A DNA stretch of 64,000 nucleotides, from assembly GCA_963806935.1 (NCBI GenBank), contig CAWEAT010000040.1, forward strand, positions 21,711-85,710, in the 5' to 3' direction. Shown here piece by piece: positions 54,997-64,000 of the stretch. Position 1 is the stretch's first letter, and every line of letters starts with the position of its first letter. Under the pieces are notes generated by a model. That model searched no databases and was not told where the DNA came from. It saw only the letters and a list, made by a program, of their open reading frames with translations. The position numbers and the translations under genes were made by a program. Source of the DNA: Roseiarcus sp963806935 (GTDB lineage: Bacteria > Pseudomonadota > Alphaproteobacteria > Rhizobiales > Beijerinckiaceae).

Positions 54997-57900
54997 CTAC
55001 TCCGCAGCTTGGGCGGTCACCGGGGCGTAGTTAAGCACCGGCCCGAGCCAGCGCTCGACCTCAGCCACCGCCATGTCCTTGCGGGCCGCATAGTCCTCGA
55101 CCTGGTCGCGCTCGACCTTGGCGACGCCGAAGTAGTGGGCGTCGGGATGGGCGATGTAGATGCCGCTCACCGACGAGGCGGGCCACATGGCGTAGCTCTC
55201 GGTGAGCTTCACGCCAACCGCGCGCTCGGCGTCGAGCAGGCGGAACAGGGTCGCCTTTTCAGTGTGGTCGGGCTGGGCGGGATAGCCCGGCGCCGGCCGA
55301 ATGCCTTTATAGGGCTCGGCGGTCAATTCGTCGGGCGGAAACGCTTCGTCGGGCGCGTAAGCCCCCAGAGCTTGCGCCGCACGCGGGCATGCATCGCCTC
55401 GGCCAAAGCTTCGGCGAAGCGGTCGGCGAGGGCCTTGACCATGATCGACGAATAGTCGTCGTTGGCGTGCTCGAATCGCCTGGCGATCGCGTCATCGGCG
55501 AGGCCTGCGGTGACAACAAAGGCGCCGACATAATCTTTGGCGCCGCTCGAAGCGGGCGCAACGAAATCGGCAAGCGCAACGTTCGGCTTCCCATCGCGGC
55601 GGGAAAGCTGCTGGCGGAGCGTGAACAATGTAGCAATCGTCGAGGCGCGCGACTCATCCGCGAACAGATGAATATCGTCGCCAAACTGCGCCGCGGGCCA
55701 GAAACCGACGACTGCCCTCGGTGCGAACCATTGCTCATCGATGATGCGCCTGAGCATCGCTTGCGCGTCGTCGAACAAGCTGCGCGCCGCCGCGCCTTGT
55801 TCCGCATCGTCGAGGATCGCGGGATAGCGGCCCTTGAGCTCCCAGGTCTGGAAGAAGGGTGTCCAGTCGATGTAGCGGGCCAGATCGGCAAGATCGGTCC
55901 ATTCGAAAACACGCGGGCCGAAGTAGCCCGGCCTCACGGGACGATAGGCGCTCCAGTCGACTTTCATCGCATTTGCGCGCGCCTTTGCGAGCGGCACGCG
56001 GACCTTCTCGGCTTCGCTGCGTTCGTGCGCCTCCGCCACCTTGCGGTACTCGGCGCGGACCGACTGGATCGTCGCAGCGCGGGTCTCAGGCGACAGCAGC
56101 GCGGAGACGACGCCGACGGCGCGGCTCGCGTCGTTGACGTGCACGGCCTGTGAGCGCGCGTAACGCGGATGGATTTTGACTGCAGTGTGGACGCGGCTCG
56201 TAGTGGCGCCGCCGATGAGCAGGGGAATGTCGAAGCCCTCGCGCTCCATCTCGGCGGCGACATGAACCATCTCGTCGAGCGAGGGCGTGATGAGGCCGGA
56301 AAGACCGATCGCGTGCGCTTTCCGCTCACGCGCGACGGCGAGAATCTTCGACGCCGGCGTCATCACGCCGAGATCGATGATTTCGTAGTTGTTGCAGGCG
56401 AGCACCACCCCGACAATGTTCTTCCCGATGTCGTGCACGTCGCCTTTGACGGTCGCGAGCACGATCGTGCCCGCGGTCTGGCGCTCGTCGCCGCCCGCGG
56501 CCTTTTCCGCTTCCATATAGGGCAGCAGGATCGCTACCGCCTGCTTCATGACCCGCGCCGACTTGACCACCTGCGGCAGGAACATTTTTCCTGCGCCGAA
56601 CAGGTCGCCGACGACGTTCATGCCCGCCATCAAAGGGCCTTCGATGACGTCGAGCGGGCGTTTGGCCTGAAGTCGCGCCTCCTCGGTGTCCGCTTCGATG
56701 AACTCCGTAATTCCGTTGACGAGCGCATGAGCGATGCGCTTGTCGACCGGCCACTCGCGCCACTCGAGATCCTGCGCCTTTGCCTCCACCCCGCCTTTTC
56801 CACGAAAGCGCTCAGCAATGGTCAGCAGGCGTTCGGTCGCGTCCGGACGGCGGTTGAGCACGACATCCTCGCACGCCTCACGCAGCTCCGGTTCGATCGT
56901 CTCGTAGACCGCAAGCTGGCCGGCGTTGACGATGCCCATGTCCATTCCGGCCTGGATGGTGTGGTAGAGAAATACCGCGTGCATGGCCTCGCGCACCGGC
57001 TCATTGCCGCGGAACGAGAACGAAAGGTTCGAGACGCCGCCGGAAATGTGCGCGTGGGGCAGGGTTTGACGGATCTGCCGCGTCGCCTCGATGAAGGCGA
57101 CGCCGTAGCCGTTGTGCTCCTCGATGCCGGTCGCGACAGCGAAAATGTTCGGATCGAAGACGATGTCCTCGGGCGGAAAGTCGGCCTTTTCCGTCAGAAG
57201 TTTGTAGGCGCGCGTGCAGATGGAGACTTTGCGCTCAAGCGTGTCGGCCTGGCCTTGTTCGTCGAACGCCATCACCACGACCGCCGCGCCATAGGCGCGC
57301 ACCAGCCTGGCCTGACGGAGAAATTCCTCCTCGCCTTCCTTCATCGAGATCGAATTGACGATCGGCTTGCCCTGGACGCATTTGAGGCCGGCCTCGATCA
57401 CCGAGAACTTCGACGAATCGACCATCACCGGCACGCGCGCGATATCGGGCTCGGAGGCGACGAGGTTGAGAAACTCGACCATGACCGCCTTCGAGTCGAT
57501 CAGCCCCTCATCCATATTGATGTCGATGACCTGCGCCCCGTTCGCCACCTGATCGCGCGCGACGACAAGCGCGCCGGAATAGTCGCCGGCGGTGATGAGC
57601 TTGCGGAACTTGGCCGAGCCGGTGACGTTGGTGCGCTCGCCGACGTTGACGAACGGAATGTCGGAGGTGAGGGTGAACGGCTCGAGGCCCGAGAGGCGCA
57701 TCATCGGCGAGATCGTCGGGGCCGTGCGTGGCTTGTGAGCGCTAACGGTCTCGGCGATGGCGCGGATATGGTCCGGGGTCGAGCCGCAGCAACCGCCGAC
57801 AATGTTGACGATGCCGTCGGCGGCGAACGTCGCCGATCTGGGCCGCCATCGCCTCGGGACTTTCATCATATTGGCCGAACGCGTTGGGCAGGCCGGCGTT

Positions 57901-58761
57901 TGGGTAGGCGCAGACAAGTGTGTCCGCGGCATCGGCGATCTCCGCCAGGTGCTCGCGCATGGCGCTCGCGCCAAGGGCGCAATTGAGGCCGACAGAGAAG
58001 GGGCGCGCATGGCGCACCGAATGCCAGAAGGCGGTGGGCGTCTGGCCGGAAAGCGTGCGCCCCGAACGATCGGTGATGGTGCCGGAGATCATCAGCGGCA
58101 GGCGGGCGCCACGCTCGGCGAACTCCTCGAAGCAGGCGAAGATCGCGGCCTTGGCGTTCAAGGTGTCGAAAATGGTCTCGATGAGGAGAATGTCCGCGCC
58201 GCCATCGATGAGCCCCTTGATCTGCTCGCCATAGGCGAGGCGGAGTTCGTCGAAGCTGACCGCGCGGAAGCCTGGATTGTTGACGTCGGGCGAGAGCGAG
58301 GCGGTCCGGTTCGTGGGCCCGAGCGCGCCGGCCACGAAACGGCGCCGTCCGTCCGCCTTTTCCGCCCTGATCGCCGCCCGCCGCGCCAATCGAGCGCCGT
58401 CGCGATTGAGCTCGTAGACGAACTCCTGCATTCCGTAGTCGGCTTGAGCGATCGAGGTCGAGGAAAACGTGTTGGTCTCGAGGATGTCGGCGCCGGCAAG
58501 CGCGTAAGCGAGATGGATGTCCTCGATCGCCTGCGGCTGGGTGAGGGTCAGAAGATCGTTGTTGCCCTGCAGGGCGCGGTCGCAGGCGTGAAAGCGCTCG
58601 CCGCGAAAGTCGGTCTCGCCGAGGCTGAGGCACTGGATCTGGGTGCCCATCGCCCCGTCAATCAGCAGAATCCGCTCGCTCGCGGCGCGGCTGAGGGCCG
58701 ACAGTGGGTCCTCCCGAAGCGGAAGCGCCGCGTCGGCGGCTGGATGGAGGTAACGATTCAT
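54997..58761 (-). CDS. metH: Cobalamin-dependent methionine synthase (frame interrupted twice)
   Basis: This four-module enzyme of about 1254 residues methylates homocysteine with methyltetrahydrofolate. The homocysteine domain has ILLIDGAMGTQIQ and the zinc Cys pair GGCCGSTPDHI. The pterin domain begins FVNVGERTNVTGSAKFRKLI. The cobalamin domain carries the axial-ligand motif DVHDIGKN and SGLITPSLDEMVHVA. The activation domain ends with YKGIRPAPGYPAQPDHTEK. One extra base near 57836 and one indel in a G-run near 55365 break the frame; both halves are otherwise perfectly conserved, so error is likely. The ATG is at 58761, with a palindromic operator 42 bases upstream. Confidence 0.95.
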
Positions 58762-58802
58762 TCTGCAGACCGCCAATGTCGTTATTGCCACGCGACATAA
58801 CC

Positions 58803-58822
58803 ATATAAACATGTCTTTATAT
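58803..58822. promoter_or_regulatory. Palindromic operator candidate upstream of metH
   Basis: ATATAAA and TTTATAT form 7-base arms around a 6-base centre (ATATAAACATGTCTTTATAT), in an AT-rich island in otherwise GC-rich DNA. From memory, this resembles the sites of SahR, an ArsR-type repressor that senses S-adenosylhomocysteine and controls metH in alphaproteobacteria. No regulator gene is adjacent. Confidence 0.55.
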
Positions 58823-59042
58823 CAAAGCAAGCGACTTGGCTCACGCGCCCGCCAATTTGCCAAAAGTCCGGCGCTCCCTCAGTATGGCGGTTCGCCAAAA
58901 CGGCTCCCTTCATCCGGACGGCTGAGGCGGGCCGCCGGAGGAAACCGATCACGCTCAATTCCAGGCGCAAGACCGCTGACCCCATTGCGGTTCGGCGGGA
59001 GATGGACGCGTCCGAGGCGTAGATCCAGGCAGGGTTTGAAGC

Positions 59043-61328
59043 ATGGCTGACAAGGCCGACGGACCGGGCAAACGTCCCTCGATCACCGATCAGGAGGCGC
59101 TCCAGTTTCACTCGCGAGGGCGCCCGGGCAAGCTCGAGATCGTTCCGACCAAGCCGATGGCGACCCAGCGCGACCTGTCGCTCGCCTATTCGCCGGGCGT
59201 CGCGGTCCCGGTCAAGGCGATCGCCGCCGATCCTTCGACCGTCTATGACTACACCGTGCGCGGCAACATGGTCGCCGTCATCACCAACGGCACGGCGATT
59301 CTGGGTCTCGGCAACCTCGGAGCGCTCGCGTCCAAACCGGTGATGGAAGGCAAGGCGGTTCTGTTCAAGCGCTTTGCCGACGTCGATTCGATCGATCTCG
59401 AAGTCGGGACGGAGGATCCGGACGAATTCGTCAATGCGGTGAGATATCTCGGGCCGTCGTTCGGCGGGATCAATCTCGAGGACATCAAGGCGCCCGAGTG
59501 CTTCTACATCGAGGAGCGCCTGCGCGAGATGATGGACATTCCGGTCTTTCACGACGACCAGCATGGCACCGCGATCATCGCCGCCGCGGGGATGATCAAC
59601 GCGATTCATCTGACGGGACGTGACATCAAGACCACGCGGTTGGTCTGCAACGGCGCCGGCGCAGCCGGGATAGCCTGTCTCGACCTGATCAAGTCGATCG
59701 GGTTTGAGCCTGCGAACGTCATCCTGTGCGACACCAAGGGCGTCGTCTACCGCGGCCGGCAGGAAGGCATGAACCAGTGGAAATCCGCCCACGCGGTCGA
59801 GACGCCATTGCGCACTCTTGCGGAAGCCATGGAGGGAGCGGACATTTTCTTCGGTCTTTCGGCCAAGGGGGCGCTGACCTCTGAGATGGTGAAGGCGATG
59901 GCGCCCGATCCGATCATTTTCGCCATGGCGAACCCCGACCCGGAAATCACCCCCGAAGACGCACAGCGGGCGCGGGAGGACGTGATCATCGCGACCGGCC
60001 GCTCCGACTATCCCAACCAGGTCAACAACGTCCTGGGATTTCCCTATATCTTCCGCGGCGCGCTCGACGTACGCGCCAGGACGATCAACATGGAGATGAA
60101 GATCGCGGCCGCCCACGCGCTTGCCGATCTCGCCCGCGAGGACGTTCCCGACGAGGTCGCGGCCGCGTATCGGGGCGCGAGGCCGCGCTTTGGCCGCGAC
60201 TACATCATTCCGGTCCCGTTCGATCCTCGCCTCATTCATGTCGTGCCGATTGCGGTCGCCAAAGCCGCCATGGCCTCCGGGGTGGCGCGGCGGCCGATCG
60301 TCGATCTCGACGCCTACAAGGCCCAATTGTCCGCCCGCCGCGATCCGATCGCCGGCGCCATGCAGCGGATCATCGAGCGCGTCCGCCGCTCGCCGAAGCG
60401 CGTCGTCTTCGCCGAGGGCGAGGAGGAGCAGGTCATCCGCGCCGCTTATTCGTTCGTCAATCAGGGGCTCGGCGCCGCCATTCTGGTCGGCCGCGAAGAC
60501 CGGGTGCGGGCCTCGGCCAAGGCGACCGGTCTCGATCTCTCCGACAAGGGCATCGAGATTCACAACGCCCGGCTGTCGCATCGCAATGCGATCTATGCCC
60601 AGTTCCTCTATGAGCGGCTGCAGAGGAAAGGATATCTGTTGCGCGACTGCCAGCGCATGATCAACCAGGACCGCAACTACTTCGGCGCCGCCATGGTCGC
60701 GCGCGGAGACGCAGACGCGATCGTGACCGGCGTGACCCGCAACTTCTCGGTCGCGCTTGAGGAAGTGCGGCGGGTGATCGACGACAAGCCCGGACACCGG
60801 GTCGTCGGCGTCTCGATCATTCTGTCGCGAGGACGGCCGATCTTGGCCGCCGATACCGCGATCACCGAAATGCCGACCGCCGAAGATCTGGCGGAGATTG
60901 CGATCGAGGCTGCGGGCGTGGCGCGGCGTCTCGGCTACGAACCGCGCGTCGCCTTGCTCGCCTTCTCCAATTTCGGCCATCCTCCGGGCGAGCGTACCCA
61001 GCGGGTGCAGGAAGCGGTGCGGATCCTCGACGCCAAGCGAGTCGATTTCGAGTACGACGGCGAAATGAGCGCCGACGTCGCGCTCAACAGGGAGCTCATG
61101 GCCGCCTATCCGTTCTGCCGGCTCAAGGACACCGCGAACGTGCTCATCATGCCGGCCTTTCATTCGGCCTCGATCTCGACCCGCATGCTGCAGGAGCTGG
61201 GCGGGGCGACCGTGATCGGGCCGTTGATCGTCGGGCTCGAGAAGCCGGTGCAGATCGTGTCGCTCGGCGCGAAGGATTCCGACATCGTCAATATGGCGGC
61301 GATGGCGAGCTTCAATATCGGCGGTTGA
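59043..61328 (+). CDS. maeB: NADP-dependent malic enzyme with phosphotransacetylase-like domain
   Basis: This 761-residue enzyme decarboxylates malate to pyruvate. The N-terminal malic domain has YSPGVAVPVKAI, TNGTAILGLGNLGALASKPVMEGKAVLFK and the metal-binding VFHDDQHGTA. The NAD(P)-binding part has VCNGAGAAGIACLDLI and FAMANPDPEI. From about residue 430 a PTA-like domain follows (RVVFAEGEEEQVIRAA, ALLAFSNFGHPPG), which regulates rather than catalyses in characterised rhizobial enzymes. NADP specificity is inferred from the subfamily. It is intact and divergent from metH. Confidence 0.96.
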   Translation: MADKADGPGKRPSITDQEALQFHSRGRPGKLEIVPTKPMATQRDLSLAYSPGVAVPVKAIAADPSTVYDYTVRGNMVAVITNGTAILGLGNLGALASKPVMEGKAVLFKRFADVDSIDLEVGTEDPDEFVNAVRYLGPSFGGINLEDIKAPECFYIEERLREMMDIPVFHDDQHGTAIIAAAGMINAIHLTGRDIKTTRLVCNGAGAAGIACLDLIKSIGFEPANVILCDTKGVVYRGRQEGMNQWKSAHAVETPLRTLAEAMEGADIFFGLSAKGALTSEMVKAMAPDPIIFAMANPDPEITPEDAQRAREDVIIATGRSDYPNQVNNVLGFPYIFRGALDVRARTINMEMKIAAAHALADLAREDVPDEVAAAYRGARPRFGRDYIIPVPFDPRLIHVVPIAVAKAAMASGVARRPIVDLDAYKAQLSARRDPIAGAMQRIIERVRRSPKRVVFAEGEEEQVIRAAYSFVNQGLGAAILVGREDRVRASAKATGLDLSDKGIEIHNARLSHRNAIYAQFLYERLQRKGYLLRDCQRMINQDRNYFGAAMVARGDADAIVTGVTRNFSVALEEVRRVIDDKPGHRVVGVSIILSRGRPILAADTAITEMPTAEDLAEIAIEAAGVARRLGYEPRVALLAFSNFGHPPGERTQRVQEAVRILDAKRVDFEYDGEMSADVALNRELMAAYPFCRLKDTANVLIMPAFHSASISTRMLQELGGATVIGPLIVGLEKPVQIVSLGAKDSDIVNMAAMASFNIGG

Positions 61329-61385
61329 GCCGGTCTGACAGGCGCTGACCGAGGGCCGGCGGCGCGGAAGGATTGCAAAATCTTT

Positions 61386-61470
61386 GGAAGGAAATCAAAG
61401 GTCCGCGCGGAAGGAAAGCAAAAGCCGCGCGGAAGGAAAACAAAGCGCACGGAACGAATTCAAAGCCGAC
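61386..61470. repeat. Four imperfect 20-23 base tandem repeats
   Basis: Units begin GGAAGGAAATCAAA, GGAAGGAAAGCAAA, GGAAGGAAAACAAA and GGAACGAATTCAAA, each followed by a short GC-rich spacer (GTCCGCGC, AGCCGCGC, GCGCAC, GCCGAC). They lie about 60 bases after the malic enzyme stop. The function is unknown. Confidence 0.75.
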
Positions 61471-61670
61471 TTCCCTTTCTAATAACCCATATTTTTCAAT
61501 AGCTTAAGCCGACACGATCGGGCAGCTCGCCGATCCTGGCCCGTCGCCGTCATGGGCCGAGGCTCGCGATTCTGGCGACAGCGCGAACAGTAGCCCGCCT
61601 TTCTGATTTTCGCAAGCAATTGTCGATCGATTTTTCAGGCGCCATCGAGCCGTCAGTCGTCTCGCATCTT

Positions 61671-61741
61671 GTCATGCCCGCGAAAGCGGTCATCCAGGGG
61701 ACCTTTGATGGACGCTGGGTTCCCGCTTGCGCGGGAATGAC
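61671..61741. repeat. REP-like palindromic repeat (same family as 23243-23356)
   Basis: The element starts GTCATGCCCGCGAAAGCGG and ends GCTTGCGCGGGAATGAC, a near-perfect inverted pair around the internal CCAGG and GCTGG motifs. This matches the second unit at 23286. Confidence 0.82.
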
Positions 61742-61829
61742 AGGAGGGTCGGGTGCTAACCGCATCCTCATGCGAGGTCGGTTTCGCCGGAAACGGGCTC
61801 CGGTCGGGGTCCAGAGACTTCTTCAGAGT

Positions 61830-62591
61830 TCAGCCGACTCCGACGGTCGTCGTCCGGAGGCGCAGAACGGCTTTCTGATAGGCCCATTCAAACATGCCGG
61901 CGGCGTGGATCGCGAGGCGGGCGGTTTCACGCCCGAGTTTCTCGAGCGCCGAGGCGCGGCGCGGCGCCCCGTTCCCGCCCGGGCCGGCCATTCCGGTGGC
62001 GAAGGTTTGGCCGCCCTCATCGGGCGAGAGCAGGTGATCCTGGATCGCGATGGCGGGAATGAGCTGATAGATGCGCAAGCCGGCGCGGCGGGGGTGATTG
62101 GGGAAGAGCGAATAGTCCGCGGGCAGGGCGGCGCTGGCGGTCAGTTCGAGATAGCGGGCCGCGCCCTCCCGGCTGAGGATGTAGGCCGCGCTGCTCTGGT
62201 GGCGGCTATGGAGCCTCGCGAGCTCGCGGCCGCCAATCGCCGCGCTTCTTTCGCCAAGCTCGACCGCTTGCAGGTAAGTGTCGATCTTTATGGAATGCGC
62301 ATCCGCCGGTATCCACGCCTCGCGCCCGGTCAGCTCGGCCAAGCCTGGCCAGATGTGCAAGTCGTCTTCGAGGAAGCAGGCGTAAGCCTCTGGCCCGGCA
62401 AGGAATCGACGCCACGCGACCTTGTGGCTTTCGAGGCACGCCAACTCGAAGCGGGTGAGGCCTCTTGCCGTCGGCGGCTGGCTCGATCCGTCGACCGCGG
62501 CGATGCGCTCGAACGCGATTGCGTCCAGTTGCTTGCGCATGTGCGCGAGGCGGTCGGGGTGGCGATCGAGGTTGATGAGATAGACCTTCAT
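61830..62591 (-). CDS. Glycosyltransferase family 25 protein (LOS biosynthesis type)
   Basis: This 253-residue cytoplasmic glycosyltransferase begins MKVYLINLDRHPDRLAHMRKQL, the family 25 hallmark. GLTRFELACLESHKVAWRRFL and the donor-site YACFLEDDLHIWP (with the acidic E-D-D) follow, then SSAAYILSREGAARYLEL. Family members add galactose or similar sugars to lipooligosaccharide or other surface glycans. The ATG at 62591 begins the fold. A GTG at 62669 overlapping the kup stop would add 26 unlikely residues, though coupling to kup is possible. Confidence 0.9.
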   Translation of the reverse strand: MKVYLINLDRHPDRLAHMRKQLDAIAFERIAAVDGSSQPPTARGLTRFELACLESHKVAWRRFLAGPEAYACFLEDDLHIWPGLAELTGREAWIPADAHSIKIDTYLQAVELGERSAAIGGRELARLHSRHQSSAAYILSREGAARYLELTASAALPADYSLFPNHPRRAGLRIYQLIPAIAIQDHLLSPDEGGQTFATGMAGPGGNGAPRRASALEKLGRETARLAIHAAGMFEWAYQKAVLRLRTTTVGVG

Positions 62592-62665
62592 CGGCGGACG
62601 CCCGGCGCTTCCCGGCTCTTCTCGCTCGGCGTCGAACATTTCGCGACGCCGCCCAAGGCGAGCGC

Positions 62666-64000
62666 TCACACCTTCATCTGCGCTCCGAGTTCGACGACCC
62701 GGTCCGAGGGCAGATTGAAGAAGTCCGGCGCGCTCGCCGCCTGCTTGGTCATGGCGATGAACAGCTTGTCCTGCCAGAGCGGCATGCCGGAATTGGGCGC
62801 GGCCTTCAGCGTGCGGCGGCCGAGAAAGAACGAAGTGGTCATGATGTCGAACTTGAGCCCGGCCTTTCGCATCGCAGCCAACGCGCGGGGAATATGCGGC
62901 TGCTCCATATAGCCGAAATGAAGTGTGACCAGCATGAAGTCGGGCGACAGGCTGGTCATCTCAAAGCGGCTCGCGGGGGCCGCGCGCGGGGTGGTCTCGG
63001 TGCGCACGTTCAATAGCACCACGCGCTCATGCAGCACCTTGTTATGTTTAAGGTTGTGCATGAGCGAAGACGGAGCCGAGGTCGGATCGTTGGTGAGGAA
63101 GACCGCCGTTCCCGGAACCCGGACCGGTTTCGATTTCTCGAGCATCTTGATCAGGTCCAGGGTCGGGATCGAGTCCCGATGGGTGCGGGCCAGGAGAATC
63201 GCGCTGCCGCGCGACCAGGTCCACATCACAATGAACATCGCTGCGCCGAGGGTGAGCGGCACCCATCCGCCCTCCATGACTTTATACAGATTGGCGATGA
63301 AGAAGCCGATGTCGATCGAAAGGAACGCGCCGGTGAGGGTCAGAGCGGCCCAGAGCGGCCATCGCCACAGCTTCCACACGACAAAGAAAGCAAGCGACGT
63401 CGTCGCCACCATCGTGCCCGAGACCGCGATGCCGTAGGCGTTGGCGAGCGCGTCGGAAGAGCGGAACAGCAGCACCAGACCGAGAACGCCGATCAGCAGC
63501 ACCCGATTGACCCGCGGGATGAAAATCTGGCCCTCCTGGGTCGGGGAGGTGTGGACGATTTCGAGGCGCGGCAGCAATCCGAGCTGGATCGCCTGGCTGG
63601 CGAGCGAAAAGGCGCCGGTGATCACCGCCTGGCTGGCGATCACCGTGGCGGCGGTCGACAGCAGAATGAGCGGCACCAGACCCCAGCCCGGGGCGAGCAG
63701 GTAGAACGGGTTCTCGACCGCCTTGGGGTCGTTGAGAATGAGCGCCCCCTGGCCGAGATAGTTGCACACCAGCGCCGGCAGAACGATGAACAGCCATGCC
63801 GCCTGGATCGGTCGCCGCCCGAAATGGCCCATATCGGCGTAGAGCGCTTCCGCTCCGGTCACGGCAAGAAAAACGGCGCCGAGCACGATGAACCCGATCG
63901 CGCCATGGGCGTGGATGAAGCCCAAACCGGCCAGCGGGCTCAGAGCGCCCAAAATGCTCCATGCGGAAGCGATATGCACGATGCCGAGCACGGCGTTGAC
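62666..64000 (-). CDS. kup: Kup-type potassium uptake transporter (partial, runs off right edge)
   Basis: The C-terminal 444 residues of a KUP/HAK K+ transporter are present. They include the alpha-helical membrane part with AVTGAEALYADMGHFGRRPIQAAWLF, VCNYLGQGALIL, the signature ASQAVITGAFSLASQAIQLGLLPRLEIVHTS and QIFIPRVNRVLL, followed by the soluble C-terminal domain VPGTAVFLTNDPTSAPSSLMHNLKHNKVLHERVVLLNV. It normally imports K+ with H+. The N-terminal about 190 residues lie beyond the window. Its stop overlaps the possible upstream start of the glycosyltransferase. Confidence 0.96.
   Translation of the reverse strand, partial: VNAVLGIVHIASAWSILGALSPLAGLGFIHAHGAIGFIVLGAVFLAVTGAEALYADMGHFGRRPIQAAWLFIVLPALVCNYLGQGALILNDPKAVENPFYLLAPGWGLVPLILLSTAATVIASQAVITGAFSLASQAIQLGLLPRLEIVHTSPTQEGQIFIPRVNRVLLIGVLGLVLLFRSSDALANAYGIAVSGTMVATTSLAFFVVWKLWRWPLWAALTLTGAFLSIDIGFFIANLYKVMEGGWVPLTLGAAMFIVMWTWSRGSAILLARTHRDSIPTLDLIKMLEKSKPVRVPGTAVFLTNDPTSAPSSLMHNLKHNKVLHERVVLLNVRTETTPRAAPASRFEMTSLSPDFMLVTLHFGYMEQPHIPRALAAMRKAGLKFDIMTTSFFLGRRTLKAAPNSGMPLWQDKLFIAMTKQAASAPDFFNLPSDRVVELGAQMKV

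Larger units (their letters stand above)
61329..61829. other. Intergenic region with two kinds of repeat
   Basis: These 501 bases lie between malic enzyme and the convergent glycosyltransferase. They hold a four-unit tandem repeat (61386-61470), an AT-rich patch near 61480-61505 (TAATAACCCATATTTTTCAA), and one REP-like palindrome (61671-61741). No gene is supported on either strand. Confidence 0.6.

Noticed and set aside
56169..57986. A 605-codon plus-strand frame opposite metH
   Set aside because: Shadow of the metH coding frame; rich in His/Asp/Arg with no domain.
58782..61163. A 793-codon minus-strand frame opposite the malic enzyme
   Set aside because: Composition (repeated ADDR/GVVV-type runs) mirrors the codon bias of maeB on the other strand; no start signal or recognisable domain.
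61386..61470. CRISPR or iteron array
   Set aside because: Spacers of 6-8 bases are far too short and vary; no rep or cas gene nearby.

Overview
The window is high-GC bacterial chromosome (roughly two-thirds G+C by eye) from an alphaproteobacterium, most likely of the order Hyphomicrobiales (Rhizobiales). Supporting signs are the rpmH-rnpA-yidC-engB order, bacterial homospermidine synthase, an intracellular polyhydroxybutyrate depolymerase, a NAD(P) malic enzyme fused to a phosphotransacetylase-like domain, full-length cobalamin-dependent MetH, and rhizobial-type palindromic intergenic repeats. The family cannot be fixed from sequence alone. No rRNA, tRNA or CRISPR array was found.

Layout. 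1-9 kb: end of an NtrC-type sigma-54 response regulator, oligoendopeptidase F, an ABC1/UbiB-type kinase, 4-hydroxybenzoate hydroxylase (pobA), a TMEM175-like channel. 6.9-12.4 kb: minus-strand housekeeping block engB-yidC-rnpA-rpmH and dxs. 12.7-20.8 kb: a large membrane protein, an MFS transporter, an HNH nuclease, a three-gene overlapping unit (MMP-like metallopeptidase, cyclic-nucleotide-binding protein, OmpR-type regulator) and several uncharacterised proteins. 20.8-27.4 kb: penicillin-acylase-type hydrolase, exonuclease III, LolA-like protein, and a divergent class III aminotransferase / beta-keto acid cleavage enzyme pair. 27.4-29.9 kb: a TIR-domain gene whose ribosome binding site lies in the end of an IS1595-type element. 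30-36 kb: dapD, then a sugar-type ABC transporter (binding protein, ATPase, permease) joined to methylthioribose kinase mtnK, which suggests methylthioribose import for methionine salvage. 36-42 kb: a VapBC-like pair, a PhaC-like hydrolase, truncated polysaccharide-export gene, homospermidine synthase, cytochrome P460, epoxide hydrolase. 42.2-45.7 kb: a bufferin-type (GIG) cluster: DoxX, DUF2063 and a DUF692/MNIO oxidase, divergent from an ECF sigma factor and NrsF-type anti-sigma, with no visible precursor peptide gene. 45.7-49.2 kb: frame-broken DsbA-like, aldo/keto reductase and IS1182-type transposase genes. 49.4-64 kb: phaZ, glutathione transferase, a deleted acetyltransferase remnant, dodecin, a DCC-lipase maturation factor fusion, a DUF1275 protein, metH with an upstream palindrome, malic enzyme, a family 25 glycosyltransferase and kup, which leaves the window.

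Between about 31.4 and 58 kb at least nine otherwise well-conserved genes are interrupted by single-base indels, most of them readable as one-base insertions. They hit housekeeping genes (metH) and transposases alike, while the first 31 kb and the last 6 kb show none. Local sequencing or assembly error is therefore a likelier cause than mass gene decay; each affected entry is described as one reconstructed gene.
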